DNA of 64,000 nucleotides from JBPRGH01 sp051418055 (GCA_051418055.1 JBPRGH010000113.1:35450-99449), one strand, 5' to 3'; positions 18,811 to 27,926 are shown, counted from the stretch's first letter. The notes: generated by a model not told the origin, from the sequence alone. Made by a program: numbers and translations.

Positions 18811-19074
18811 TATTAAGTGGTCTTGTGAAACAATGTATTAACTATAAATATGCCATTAGTGCAAAAGACGGTTTTATCCATGGATAGGCCAAATTTTAAC
18901 TTTGCCTTTTTATAAATGTTTCTTTATGAAACATTAAGTGTATTATAATGGAACATTAATCTTGAGTTTTTTTGCGATCATAATGTGGAGGTAAACTGCA
19001 TTTAATTTATACGAGGCATTTCCTTAGGGCATATAATTAATTATATTACGCTATATCCAGATGTTTATAGGAAA

Positions 19075-19353
19075 ATGAATGAATATTTAAATGAAAAAAG
19101 ACTTACTATAATCAATTTGATAATAGTATGCTATTTCATTTTACTCTACTTAATTAATTTTTTCCAATTAGATTATTTCTTAATTGGTTTTATCATAGAA
19201 GTATTTACCATTCCCTTTTTGTTTGCGATGGTATTATTCCTTATAATCAGTATAAATTTTTTAATTAAAAATCAAAAGCCACATTTTTGGACGAGGATCA
19301 GTATGATAATTTTATTCTTTTGTACAATTATTATAATCGCTAGCTTTTTTTAA
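19075..19353 (+). CDS. Small three-helix membrane protein, hypothetical
   Basis: This 92-residue protein is almost entirely hydrophobic, with three predicted helices (about 12-32, 38-64 and 72-92) and one short basic loop (KNQKPHFWTRI). I do not recognise a family. It has no operon partner: an ABC permease diverges upstream and a convergent gene lies downstream. Its isolated position makes the call moderate. Confidence 0.45.
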   Translation: MNEYLNEKRLTIINLIIVCYFILLYLINFFQLDYFLIGFIIEVFTIPFLFAMVLFLIISINFLIKNQKPHFWTRISMIILFFCTIIIIASFF

Positions 19354-19434
19354 TTAAGTTTCTCTATCTCAATATTTTATATTTCCGTTTCGCAATTATT
19401 CTTTTTGTAGGAACAAACTTGTGCCGCCTGAACA

Positions 19435-20097
19435 TCACAGGAATTTATCAGCAAATCCTTTATAATCCTCCGAAAAAATAAGCTCTCCCTTTTGCAAAAA
19501 AGTATATGTTTCCAGAAGCACTTCATAGTTAGGTTCATGTATATGCTTAGGGATCTTAAAAATCCGCTCATCCTTCTTATCAAAAGGCGGCTCTACCTTT
19601 GAACTAAATAGAAAGGGGATTAATGTTTTAGAGCAGCTAAGGGCAATCCTGTTAATGGTATTCTCCTCAAAATATTCATGAAGCCGCTCGTTGATATCTT
19701 CAAAGAAGCTAAGGGCATTTCCCAGCCTTACACGAGAGCCCGCTTTTGATTTTCCTTTAGTCTTCAGGTATTTGATCTGGCTTTTGCCCTGCTTTTTCCT
19801 GACCATGTAAGACTTAAAAACCTTGTGGTCCACCATATCTCCACCTTCACAGTAAGCCAGGGCGCTACTCCCGGATTGAATAAGGAGTATAATATAATTT
19901 ACCGGCTCATAGTCCTCATCTTCCCGGATATCCGGTGAAGGGAGCGTGATAGGCAGCCGTAGCTGAACAGCCTCTTCTCCTGTATTATCCATGACCACTA
20001 TTTTATGTTTTTTGTAGTCGTAGAGATATTTAGAGCCAGATTCCTTTACTCTGCAAATTATATTTACCACCTCTTCCTCTGAAAGGGATTTAGTCAT
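19435..20097 (-). CDS. Bacterial VLRF1 (Vms1/ANKZF1-like release factor) domain protein
   Basis: The 220-residue cytoplasmic protein carries HKVFKSYMVRKKQGKSQ at residues 91-107. After a short spacer, SKAGSRVRLGNALSFFEDI follows. This is the same order as the HKTFHRYTVRAKxGTAQ and SAGASLRRYNE segments of eukaryotic Vms1/ANKZF1, the peptidyl-tRNA hydrolases of ribosome quality control. Gln107 aligns with the Gln that Vms1 uses in place of the eRF1 GGQ motif. Bacterial VLRF1 families have been predicted from sequence in several phyla, including Bacteroidota. The zinc finger, ankyrin repeats and p97-binding motif of the eukaryotic proteins are absent. The assignment rests on motif reading, not on an alignment search. 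The gene diverges from selO by about 116 bases. Confidence 0.72.
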   Translation of the reverse strand: MTKSLSEEEVVNIICRVKESGSKYLYDYKKHKIVVMDNTGEEAVQLRLPITLPSPDIREDEDYEPVNYIILLIQSGSSALAYCEGGDMVDHKVFKSYMVRKKQGKSQIKYLKTKGKSKAGSRVRLGNALSFFEDINERLHEYFEENTINRIALSCSKTLIPFLFSSKVEPPFDKKDERIFKIPKHIHEPNYEVLLETYTFLQKGELIFSEDYKGFADKFL

Positions 20098-20213
20098 GGA
20101 TTTGTATTTTAGATGTACAAAAATGGGAAATAGATCAGTAACTTGTTTTATACTTCATTGGATTACCTTTATATCCAAACATTCCTGCAAATCCAATCTT
20201 ATATAAAAAGGGA

Positions 20214-21791
20214 ATGAACAGCACAGGCTATATGGAAAATATATCTTCGAAAAAATTTAAAAATGAGTTTGTAGAGACCTTTAATGGAGATGACATCGGG
20301 GACCTGTCTCCTCGTCAGACGCCGGGAGTGCTGTATAGCAGGGCATCCCCCACTCCTGTAGAGCAACCTAAACTTCTAGGTTGGTCGGAGGAGCTGGCAA
20401 ATACACTGGGAATAAATAAACCCAATGAAGATGATGTAAAGATCCTTAGCGGAAACCTTACTACTCCCTCAATGAAACCTTATGCTTCCTGTTACGGAGG
20501 ACATCAATTTGGGCACTGGGCCGGGCAGCTGGGCGATGGACGTGCTATCACTCTGGGTGAGTGGGAAAGATCCGATGGCAGATCCTGGGAGATACAGCTT
20601 AAAGGAGCTGGCTTAACGGCATATTCCCGCATGGCTGACGGAAGAGCAGTTTTAAGATCCTCGCTCCGGGAGTACCTTATGAGCGAGGCAATGCATCATC
20701 TTGGTATTCCTACGACTCGCGCACTAAGCCTTGTATCCACCGGTGAACAGATAGTTCGTGATATGTTTTACACAGGAAATCCTGAATTTGAACCCGGTGC
20801 TATTGTGACAAGGACAGCGCCCAGTTTTTTAAGATTCGGAAACTATCAGATTCTTGCTGCAAGAGAGGAGCATGACAATTTGGAGAAGCTTGTCAACTGG
20901 ACCATAGATAAGTTTTTCCCACATATAGAGGGTGAAGATAAAATTATGCGATGGTATAGAGAGGTTATCGAGCGAACGGCTTCTCTTATGGTGGAGTGGA
21001 TGAGAGTAGGTTTTGTTCACGGGGTGATGAATACAGATAATATGTCTATCCTGGGGCTTACTATTGATTACGGCCCCTACTCTTTTTTAGATCATTACGA
21101 TAAGAATTTCACTCCCAACACTACAGACCTTCCCGGCAGGCGCTATGCTTTCGGACGGCAGCCAAATATTGCGCAATGGAACCTGGCTATGCTTGCGGGA
21201 GCAATTTTACCTTTAGTGGGGAATAACCAGCAGATACTAAGAACTGAGATTGAGGCTTATGAAGAAATATTCAACAAAAAATATTTTTTAATGATGGGCA
21301 ATAAGCTGGGCCTTGATATGGTAAATGCGGAAGATCTGGATCTTATAGACAAATTTGATAATATACTGTCTGTCATAAAACCGGATATGACCATTTTCTA
21401 TCAACTCCTGATTGATCTTCCTATTGATATAAAAGGAGAAGAAGACCTAATGACGCATTTCGAAGAAAGCTTTTATGAGGCGCCGGGAAAAAATGAGAGC
21501 ACAGAGCTTTATAATATTATGAAGCTGTATACCAAAAGAATAAAAGCCAATACCATCAGCCGGGAAGATTCTAAATCGATAATGAAAAAAACCAATCCTC
21601 GTTTTATATTAAGAAATTACCTGCTCCATCAGGCTATTGAAAAGCTTGAGAATGGAGATGATAGTTTATTTACAAAGCTTGAGCAGGCAATGAAGGAACC
21701 GTATTCTCATAAATTTGATGAATTTTTTGTAAAGCGTCCCGACTGGGCAACTACAAAAGCAGGTTGTTCGATGCTATCCTGTAGTTCTTAA
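20214..21791 (+). CDS. selO: Protein adenylyltransferase SelO (YdiU family)
   Basis: The 525-residue pseudokinase-fold enzyme has the SelO motifs PGVLYSRASPTPV, YGGHQFGHWAGQLGDGRAI, RSSLREYLMSEAMHHLGIPTTRAL, VHGVMNTDNMSILGLTIDYGP and FGRQPNIAQWN. SelO transfers AMP from ATP to Ser/Thr/Tyr of target proteins in redox homeostasis. The C-terminus ends SCSS, where bacterial SelO proteins keep the redox Cys that is selenocysteine in animals. The length is typical. A repeat-rich spacer follows the stop. Confidence 0.96.
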   Translation: MNSTGYMENISSKKFKNEFVETFNGDDIGDLSPRQTPGVLYSRASPTPVEQPKLLGWSEELANTLGINKPNEDDVKILSGNLTTPSMKPYASCYGGHQFGHWAGQLGDGRAITLGEWERSDGRSWEIQLKGAGLTAYSRMADGRAVLRSSLREYLMSEAMHHLGIPTTRALSLVSTGEQIVRDMFYTGNPEFEPGAIVTRTAPSFLRFGNYQILAAREEHDNLEKLVNWTIDKFFPHIEGEDKIMRWYREVIERTASLMVEWMRVGFVHGVMNTDNMSILGLTIDYGPYSFLDHYDKNFTPNTTDLPGRRYAFGRQPNIAQWNLAMLAGAILPLVGNNQQILRTEIEAYEEIFNKKYFLMMGNKLGLDMVNAEDLDLIDKFDNILSVIKPDMTIFYQLLIDLPIDIKGEEDLMTHFEESFYEAPGKNESTELYNIMKLYTKRIKANTISREDSKSIMKKTNPRFILRNYLLHQAIEKLENGDDSLFTKLEQAMKEPYSHKFDEFFVKRPDWATTKAGCSMLSCSS

Positions 21792-21815
21792 CCTAGTCCT
21801 CGTTTTGTTACTAGT

Positions 21816-21913
21816 CCTCGTTTTCAACGAGGTCTTATGAGAAAGGCGATTGTATCGCCATGAATAAAGCTCTAATTTTAACCCCTCCAATTGTTGGTGT
21901 TTTCACCAACAAT
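21816..21913. repeat. Three consecutive short hairpins downstream of selO (REP-like)
   Basis: The 370-base spacer after selO holds three perfect stem-loops in a row: CCTCGTT-TTC-AACGAGG (21816-21832), GGCGAT-TGT-ATCGCC (21845-21859), and a 10-base-arm hairpin at 21890-21913 whose core is GTTGGTG-TTTT-CACCAAC. A half copy of the first (TAGTCCTCGTTTT) precedes it at 21793. The last core recurs at 23725, 23763 and 23963, so it is a dispersed repeat. I see no gene in 21914-22159. Confidence 0.75.
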
Positions 21914-22159
21914 CGAAAAGTCTTTTTATAATACCTGGTAAATTATTCACATACGCTTGTTAGTTTTTTTATCAAGTTGGTTTCTACAAAAAATGCTCTA
22001 AATTAATCTAAAAGCAAATGTCGGGTTAATGCCGGGTTAAGTTCATGCTATTATTTTGATCAATTTTATCCTTAGCTGTAAGATTGTCTTAGGATAATTT
22101 TATGCATAATAAATAAATCCTAATCATTTATAAAAAGGTTTTAACATATTTGAACAACA

Positions 22160-23005
22160 ATGAAACAGCCAGAATTAGGAAAAAAAATAACGGAGTTAAG
22201 AAAGTCCAAAGGTTTGACACAGGAAGAGCTTGTAGAAAAATGTAATATTAGTGTCAGGACCATCCAGAGAATAGAGACCGGTGATGTTACACCGAGAAGT
22301 TATACTATAAAGACAATTCTTTCCGCCCTGGATTATGACTTGGATGAAATATCCGATCAGGAAAATAAAAACTGGATTAAAAAAATAATACTGGCTGGTG
22401 CCGATCTCAGCAAACCATCAGAATTTTTAACCAGGCAATTGAATATTGCGGTGATCTTCGGCATTATTTATTTTGTTCTGGGTTTTCTTGAAGGGGCAGC
22501 AGATTATTCCAGGTATCAGGAAGGTCAAATGATACTTGGAAGTGCCGGATATGTTGTCATGAAAGTATTAGTGTTAATTTCATTCATATTCTTTCAACGT
22601 GGATTTGTAATTATTGGTGGGCTATTCAATAATTATTTATTAAAAGTAACAGCAATGATCCTGATTAGTGCCAGTATATTATTGATTACTCTGGATATCG
22701 TAACGCTATTCAGCAATATACTGGATCCTGAAGCCGTAATGTTTGGGGCATCTTTAATGTATGGAGCCATCAGTATCATTTTTGGTATTTCTTTACTACG
22801 GCTTAGAGCATTAGGTAGGGTTTCATCATTTGCAGGGGCCATTGAAATAATAGCAGGATGTTTTTTTCTAACAATATTCTTAGCATTCCTTGGCCTGTTA
22901 ATCCAGATGCCTGCCGAATTATTTCAAATAATCCTTATTTTTAAAGCCATTGAGATTGTAAAGGCAGAAAAAAAATTAAGTTTTGATACGGCAAATAGCG
23001 CATAA
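22160..23005 (+). CDS. XRE-family HTH regulator with C-terminal membrane domain
   Basis: Residues 5-58 form a Cro/CI-type helix-turn-helix (GKKITELRKSKGLTQEELVEKCNISVRTIQRIETG). After a short linker, residues 88-270 hold six hydrophobic helices (for example IAVIFGIIYFVLGFL and LLITLDIVTLFS). A DNA-binding domain tethered to the membrane suggests it senses an envelope or membrane state. The length is 281 residues. The downstream gene starts 13 bases after its stop and is probably co-transcribed. Confidence 0.85.
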   Translation: MKQPELGKKITELRKSKGLTQEELVEKCNISVRTIQRIETGDVTPRSYTIKTILSALDYDLDEISDQENKNWIKKIILAGADLSKPSEFLTRQLNIAVIFGIIYFVLGFLEGAADYSRYQEGQMILGSAGYVVMKVLVLISFIFFQRGFVIIGGLFNNYLLKVTAMILISASILLITLDIVTLFSNILDPEAVMFGASLMYGAISIIFGISLLRLRALGRVSSFAGAIEIIAGCFFLTIFLAFLGLLIQMPAELFQIILIFKAIEIVKAEKKLSFDTANSA

Positions 23006-23018
23006 ATAAAATTAAAAT

Positions 23019-23642
23019 ATGAAAAAAATTATACCCTTTAAAAACACATCCAGTGCCATCACCACATTGGATAATGGGGGCAGATTTTATAATTTACTTA
23101 CAAAAGCCGAGGATGGCAATATATCAACCGCGGAATTAGCAAAAGTTGCAGGCTTATTTGGCAATAAGCAACAGATGGTCCTTTATTTTGCTATGTCCAT
23201 TTCTGAATTAGGGGACAAAGAGAAAGTTGAATCTGCACTCTCAGATGATCTGAATATTGCTTATAGAAAATATGCCCCTCAGATCCTTCTTCCTTCAGAA
23301 GCTAAATCAAAAGGCATATTATCATCAAATGCCATTATTACAGGTGTACCTAAGATGATAGAATCAAAATCTAATTTTAATGGCTTTATAATAGTACCAG
23401 TAAGCACCGGAAAATCGATATCAATGATCATGATCCCTATTATAGATCAATATGATGTTTATGAAATAAGAGATAATGGGTTTTCAGAGACTTTTTTAAT
23501 TGCCCATTCAAGAGGTAAGACAAAATTACCTGAGAAAAAGATTAAAGTAGGCGGTATCCTGAAAGAGCTTAAGGTGGATAAAAAAGGGGAAAAAGCACCA
23601 AAAATGTTTTTGGAATCTTTATATTATTCCGAGATAAAATAA
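23019..23642 (+). CDS. Hypothetical cytoplasmic protein
   Basis: The 207-residue soluble protein has no signal peptide or transmembrane segment. Its N-terminal third is helical (AEDGNISTAELAKVAGLFGNKQQMVLYFAMSISELGDKEKVESAL). The middle is a beta-rich segment (GFIIVPVSTGKSISMIMIPIIDQYDVYEI) and the tail is Lys-rich. I do not recognise a family. It follows the membrane XRE regulator by 13 bases, so it may be the regulator's partner or target. Confidence 0.7.
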   Translation: MKKIIPFKNTSSAITTLDNGGRFYNLLTKAEDGNISTAELAKVAGLFGNKQQMVLYFAMSISELGDKEKVESALSDDLNIAYRKYAPQILLPSEAKSKGILSSNAIITGVPKMIESKSNFNGFIIVPVSTGKSISMIMIPIIDQYDVYEIRDNGFSETFLIAHSRGKTKLPEKKIKVGGILKELKVDKKGEKAPKMFLESLYYSEIK

Positions 23643-23724
23643 ACATCTCTATCTTTTATAGCTCCCTCTTATCGGGTTATTAATAAGCTCACTTGGGGCT
23701 TTCCATACTCCAGGTTCTCTGATG

Positions 23725-23746
23725 GTGTTGGTGAAAACACCAACAC
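23725..23746. repeat. Hairpin repeat copy, inverted orientation
   Basis: GTGTTGGTG-AAAA-CACCAACAC is a perfect 9-base stem with an AAAA loop. It is the same element as the TTTT-loop hairpins at 21890, 23763 and 23963 but read on the other strand. Confidence 0.75.
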
Positions 23747-23754
23747 AGGAAAGC

Positions 23755-24156
23755 CCCTCCCGTTGTTGGTGTTTTCACTAACAAACTCTGGCAGATTGCA
23801 TTGCCATTTATATTTAAAGCAACCTCAGCTAAAGTAATCCTCATTTCCAGTTGATAATCATGAGATGTAAATCGTTTTCATTAAATTCAGAACATGAACT
23901 ACAGTAACCTCCAAAAATTTCCAGGATTATTGTCTGTAAGACGAATAACAGGTACCCTCCCTTTGTTGGTGTTTTCACCAACAAACTCTGGCAGATTGCA
24001 TTGCCATTTATTTTTAAAGCAACCTCAGCTAAAATAATCCTCATTTCCAGTTGATGATCATGAGATGTAAATCATTTTCATTAAATTCAGAACATGAACT
24101 ACAGTAACCTCCAAAAATTTCCAGGATTATTGTCTGTAAGACGAATAACAGGTACC
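23755..24156. repeat. 200-bp tandem direct duplication covering a promoter region and gene start
   Basis: Bases 23755-23956 repeat at 23955-24156 with an exact 200-base offset and about six substitutions (for example at 23762, 23779, 23812, 23834, 23856 and 23874 against their partners). Each unit starts with CCCTCCC and the GTTGGTGTTTTCACCAAC-type hairpin. Each ends with the same ATGAACTACAGTAACC gene start: 23894 in copy 1 and 24094 in copy 2. Only copy 2 continues into the serine hydrolase; copy 1 has just the first 21 codons before it runs into copy 2. No other gene is seen between 23643 and 24093. Confidence 0.92.
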
Positions 24157-25347
24157 TTATTAGTTATTTGCCTATTCCATTTTACAGGGTGGTCCCAAAC
24201 AAAAAATGTTGACAGAATCCTCAAAGATGCGCTGGAGAATGCAATTGTTCTAGGTATGCCAGGAATTTCCGTAGCCATAGGTAAAGGGGATACCATTGCA
24301 TGGACTGGTACAGCCGGGTATACTGACCTGATGGAAAAGAAATCAGTAAGTACTGAAGATAAATTTGGTATTGGAAGCATTACAAAATCATTTGTAGCTA
24401 TGACTGTTCTTCAGCTCGTTCAGGAAGGCAAGCTCGACCTTGAAAAAGTACCTACTGATTATATTGATTTAGAAATAGTAAAGAAAGTCCCCAATGTAGA
24501 TAAATCACCCATAAAATACCTTCTCAACCACCAAAGCGGGATCCCTACATGGGAGTTTCAACCCGAATGGATCCGTAAAGGCAGAGGCGAAGAAATGGAT
24601 ATTAGTCACATCTGGAGCAAAACAGAGACTCTTGAATATGTGACAGATGATAAAGTGGAGGCTGACTTCGAACCCGGGCAAAAATATGCCTACTCGAATA
24701 CCAATTATACGATCCTTGGTTTAATAGTGGAAGCCATTACAGGGAATGACGCTATGACAGAGATCCGCAAACGCTTTTTAGATCCTTTAAATATGAAAAA
24801 TACGTACCTGGAATCTTTCGAAGATATTCCAGGCGGACACGTTGATCATTATCATCATGCCACTTCTACATTTCGTGAAGTTGCGGGAGTGCATAAAAGT
24901 TTTCCTGAAATACATCATTATCTGGTAGAATCATCGGCTGCAAATCTTTCGCCTGAATGGGTAGCAGGTGGAATGGTTGCCAGTGCAAGTGACCTGGTAC
25001 ATTGGGCCCAGGCTCTCAGGGATGAGAAATTCCCCGGACCTGAAATACACAAAATGCTTTTTACATATGATCCCCCTGCTGAAGGTAAAAATGACTCATT
25101 TGAATATATGCAGGGTATATACAGATCAAAAGATAATGTAAACGGCTTTTCTGTTGTTGGACATTCCGGTGGAACATTAGGATTTACTGCAATGATGTTC
25201 TGGATTGAGGATACTGATATAATAGTTGTTGCCCTCACTAATGTAGGTTCCATGCATAGTGGCTTGCGGCAATCTCCACTTAGTACCTTCTATAAAAATG
25301 TGTTAATGCCTTCTGTTATTGAATATTTTAATAAACTGGAAAAATAA
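24094..25347 (+). CDS. Exported serine hydrolase, beta-lactamase class C/DD-peptidase family
   Basis: The 417-residue protein has a signal peptide (ITGTLLVICLFHFTGWSQ) and a full beta-lactamase/transpeptidase-like domain. The nucleophile is Ser95 in SITK (95-98), the YSN motif is at 200-202 and HSGG at 357-360, where class C enzymes have KTG. These proteins include esterases and D-aminopeptidases as well as lactamases, so the substrate is open. The promoter region and first codons are tandemly duplicated upstream. Confidence 0.9.
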   Translation: MNYSNLQKFPGLLSVRRITGTLLVICLFHFTGWSQTKNVDRILKDALENAIVLGMPGISVAIGKGDTIAWTGTAGYTDLMEKKSVSTEDKFGIGSITKSFVAMTVLQLVQEGKLDLEKVPTDYIDLEIVKKVPNVDKSPIKYLLNHQSGIPTWEFQPEWIRKGRGEEMDISHIWSKTETLEYVTDDKVEADFEPGQKYAYSNTNYTILGLIVEAITGNDAMTEIRKRFLDPLNMKNTYLESFEDIPGGHVDHYHHATSTFREVAGVHKSFPEIHHYLVESSAANLSPEWVAGGMVASASDLVHWAQALRDEKFPGPEIHKMLFTYDPPAEGKNDSFEYMQGIYRSKDNVNGFSVVGHSGGTLGFTAMMFWIEDTDIIVVALTNVGSMHSGLRQSPLSTFYKNVLMPSVIEYFNKLEK

Positions 25348-25599
25348 CTTTATTAAACTTACCTATCCGCCAGGGATGGAACGGCATGTCTGAGCCCGCT
25401 GTTGGTTTGCGCGATGGCAGGCGAGTAGTGACAGCCCGACCTTTGGGGGCGGCCAAATGTTTTAATATGGAAAGAAGCAATCGATGCTTTTATGACTTTA
25501 AAAAACCATTTAATTCGCTGTTGGTTAGAAGTATAGAGTTTATCAGCGTACTTTCTTTTAAACAAACTCTGTCTATTTACGCTGATCCAGACGTTTTTT

Positions 25600-26697
25600 A
25601 TGTCAAAATTTAACCTGCGTATATCTTCCGGAATAGTAATATTGGTATTTGGGATCATTGCCCTCCTTTACTATGCTTATCCATTGCTGATGCCTCTGGC
25701 CTGGGGTATCTTTTTTGCAACGCTAATGTTACCGGTAAGTAATAAGCTTGAAAGTATGGGAATGGGAAGAATTTTTTCATCCACTATTTCAACACTTATT
25801 GTTTTTATTGGCATAACTGGGCTGGTATATATAGTTATCTGGCGTTCGGGTGATTTTGTCAATCGTATTCCAGAAATGCAGGAGCAGTTTGAGAAAATAC
25901 TATCTCACCTAAAAAATATTGCTGCAAATAATCTCGGTATAACAGAGGAAAAATTTTCAAATACAATAAAAGGCAGTGGGGAAAGATTAAAAAAAGGAAT
26001 CCAATTAGCAGGAGAAACTTTCGCAGCAAATCTTGCCACTACTTCACTTCACTTTCTGCTTGTGATGGTTTACCTCTATCTCCTTCTGTTAAAAAGAGAT
26101 AAATACGAATCTTTTATTCTAAAATATTTCGATTCGGAAAAAGAAAAAACAAAAGCAAAAGAAGTGACAGAAAAGACTGTTAAAGTTGCCGGAGAATATT
26201 TGTCAGGCAGATTAAAGGTAATGACAATTTTAGGCATACTATATATTATTGCCTTCCTTACATTTGGTTTGAAAAATGCGCTGTTATTTACAGTAATAGG
26301 AACACTTTTGACAGTAATACCTTATGTGGGCCCATTCCTTAGTGGACTTCTTCCTATAGCGGCAGCGTTATTATCAGGAATGGCCTTACCTGTTTTTATT
26401 GCGTTTGCAATAATTGTTATGATCATCCAGCTCATAGAAAGCTATGTCCTGGAGCCGGCTATTTTAGGTTCCGAAGTACATCTGAGCCCTATCACAATCC
26501 TAATAGCAATTATAGCCGGGGAGCTGTTGTGGGGCATTTCAGGAATGATACTTTTTGTGCCAATTTTTGCAGTATTAAGAATAATTTTTGCAGAAATTGA
26601 TGGATTAAAACCTATAGCTTTTCTTTTGGGCAGCGATCGTCCGCCAAAACCCAGCTGGCGCGATAAGATCAAATCTTTATTAAGAAGTGAAAATTAA
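25600..26697 (+). CDS. AI-2E/PerM-family membrane transporter
   Basis: The 365-residue protein has about eight transmembrane helices in the AI-2E family pattern. A helix pair at the N-terminus is followed by a long amphipathic region (RIPEMQEQFEKILSHLKNI). The conserved GYF/YVGPFLSGLLPI-type loop (TVIPYVGPFLSGLLPIAAALL) and the end SYVLEPAILGSEVHLSPITILIAII are present. Members act as autoinducer-2 exporters or Na+/H+ antiporters, and the function here is not determined. The 252-base spacer upstream is GC-richer and holds no convincing gene. Confidence 0.92.
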   Translation: MSKFNLRISSGIVILVFGIIALLYYAYPLLMPLAWGIFFATLMLPVSNKLESMGMGRIFSSTISTLIVFIGITGLVYIVIWRSGDFVNRIPEMQEQFEKILSHLKNIAANNLGITEEKFSNTIKGSGERLKKGIQLAGETFAANLATTSLHFLLVMVYLYLLLLKRDKYESFILKYFDSEKEKTKAKEVTEKTVKVAGEYLSGRLKVMTILGILYIIAFLTFGLKNALLFTVIGTLLTVIPYVGPFLSGLLPIAAALLSGMALPVFIAFAIIVMIIQLIESYVLEPAILGSEVHLSPITILIAIIAGELLWGISGMILFVPIFAVLRIIFAEIDGLKPIAFLLGSDRPPKPSWRDKIKSLLRSEN

Positions 26698-26859
26698 TCT
26701 CCTTAAAACCTGACGCATTTCACCACTATATTTTTTTTGGGTAACATCCTCATAATCTGCGTCTGATATTTTTTACAACCCCTTACATTCATTATTGAAA
26801 TAAAAGGTGTTATATTTATTAGAAGAGAGTGCTGAATAGCTCTAAACCTACCTTAAAAT

Positions 26860-27315
26860 ATGAAAAACTTTATTTTATTAATTGGGATAGTTTTAAGTTC
26901 ATACAATTTTTCTTCAGCTCAGGTTTTTCATTTGCAATTCGATCATTCAACAATCTTAGTAAAGGATCTTAATGTAAGTGCTGAATTTTATAAAAAGATA
27001 TTACAATTAAAGGAACTGAAAACACCATTTGGTGAAAACCCATCAATTCTGTTTTTTTCTATTGGAGGAAATCAACAACTTCATATAGCCCAGGTAAAGA
27101 GTGATGAAATAAAACTGAACAAGGTGATACATATGGCATTCACGGTGCAAAATTATAACCAATACCTTCTTTTCTTAAGAGAAAATGGAATTAAATATGG
27201 GAATTTTGCAGGTAATAGTACAGACCCGCAAATAAGACCTGATGGAGTAAAACAGATATATTTTCAGGATCCTGATGGCTACTGGATTGAGATCAACAAT
27301 GCGGAATATCTCTAA
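26860..27315 (+). CDS. Exported VOC-family (glyoxalase-like) protein
   Basis: The 151-residue protein has a signal peptide (FILLIGIVLSSYNFSSAQ) before a single vicinal-oxygen-chelate domain. Metal-ligand-type residues appear as DHSTILVKDL, LHIAQV, HMAFTV and WIEINNAE. Location outside the cytoplasm is unusual for glyoxalase I, so it is more likely a dioxygenase-like or binding member of the fold. It converges on the RNase H gene with nine bases between them. Confidence 0.85.
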   Translation: MKNFILLIGIVLSSYNFSSAQVFHLQFDHSTILVKDLNVSAEFYKKILQLKELKTPFGENPSILFFSIGGNQQLHIAQVKSDEIKLNKVIHMAFTVQNYNQYLLFLRENGIKYGNFAGNSTDPQIRPDGVKQIYFQDPDGYWIEINNAEYL

Positions 27316-27323
27316 GCCAGGAT

Positions 27324-27803
27324 TTAATCCTCAACTTTTTTATCTACAGCTTTTCTAACCATTTTCCTTGCCAACTTATCAACCTCCCGGTTATAATTTA
27401 TTATATCAGTTTGTTTTTGATGAGCTGTAACCTTTTTAAATTCTACAGGATATGATTCAATAATAGTGATTAGCTCTTGAACCAGATCTGCATTCTGAAT
27501 TGGTGACTTTTTTTGGGTTATGAAATTACTGCTTTTCAGCTTATTCTTTCTGTCAATGATATTAACTACATACTGGCTATCAGAATACACTTCTGCCCTA
27601 TCAAAATTAATTTGTTCTTGATGTAAATATTCAAAAGCTTTAATTACTACCAGCAATTCCATTCTGTTATGGGTTGTATCAGTGGCAATTCCTTCTAAAG
27701 TCATTTTCTTATCATCTATCAATAAGATTGCTGCCCATGCACCAATTTTTAGTTGTGTATGACAACTACCATCTGTATAGATTTTTATTATATTTTGGAG
27801 CAT
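27324..27803 (-). CDS. rnhA: Ribonuclease HI
   Basis: The 159-residue protein has all four catalytic carboxylates of RNase HI: Asp11 (YTDGSCH), Glu49 (RMEL), Asp75 (YSDSQY) and Asp142 (NREVDKLAR), plus the flexible-loop His128 (VTAHQK). It would cut the RNA strand of RNA-DNA hybrids. The usual basic protrusion is short. No signal or N-terminal hybrid-binding domain is present. Confidence 0.92.
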   Translation of the reverse strand: MLQNIIKIYTDGSCHTQLKIGAWAAILLIDDKKMTLEGIATDTTHNRMELLVVIKAFEYLHQEQINFDRAEVYSDSQYVVNIIDRKNKLKSSNFITQKKSPIQNADLVQELITIIESYPVEFKKVTAHQKQTDIINYNREVDKLARKMVRKAVDKKVED

Positions 27804-27893
27804 TTTAAAACGAAGGTTATCAAATTAAAGGCTTTAAAAATAGTGTGTTTTCACAATAATTAAATTTTCTATTATTAGAACATACGGCTTACA

Positions 27894-27926
27894 GAAGAGT
27901 AAGATATCTCCTATCGTCGATATGAC
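27894..27926 (+). repeat. Right-end fragment of the GTCATTTCGA/TCGAGATGAC repeat
   Basis: GAAGAGTAAGATATCTCC followed by TATCGTCGATATGAC matches the right terminus of the two fuller copies at 28034 and 28208. The left part is missing. Confidence 0.6.

Noticed and set aside
23841..24044. 67-codon minus-strand open frame across the tandem duplication
   Set aside because: It spans the repeat junction and exists only because of the duplication.
25386..25613. 75-codon open frame upstream of the AI-2E transporter
   Set aside because: It runs through a repeat-like GC-richer spacer and overlaps the transporter start; no domain or start signal supports it.
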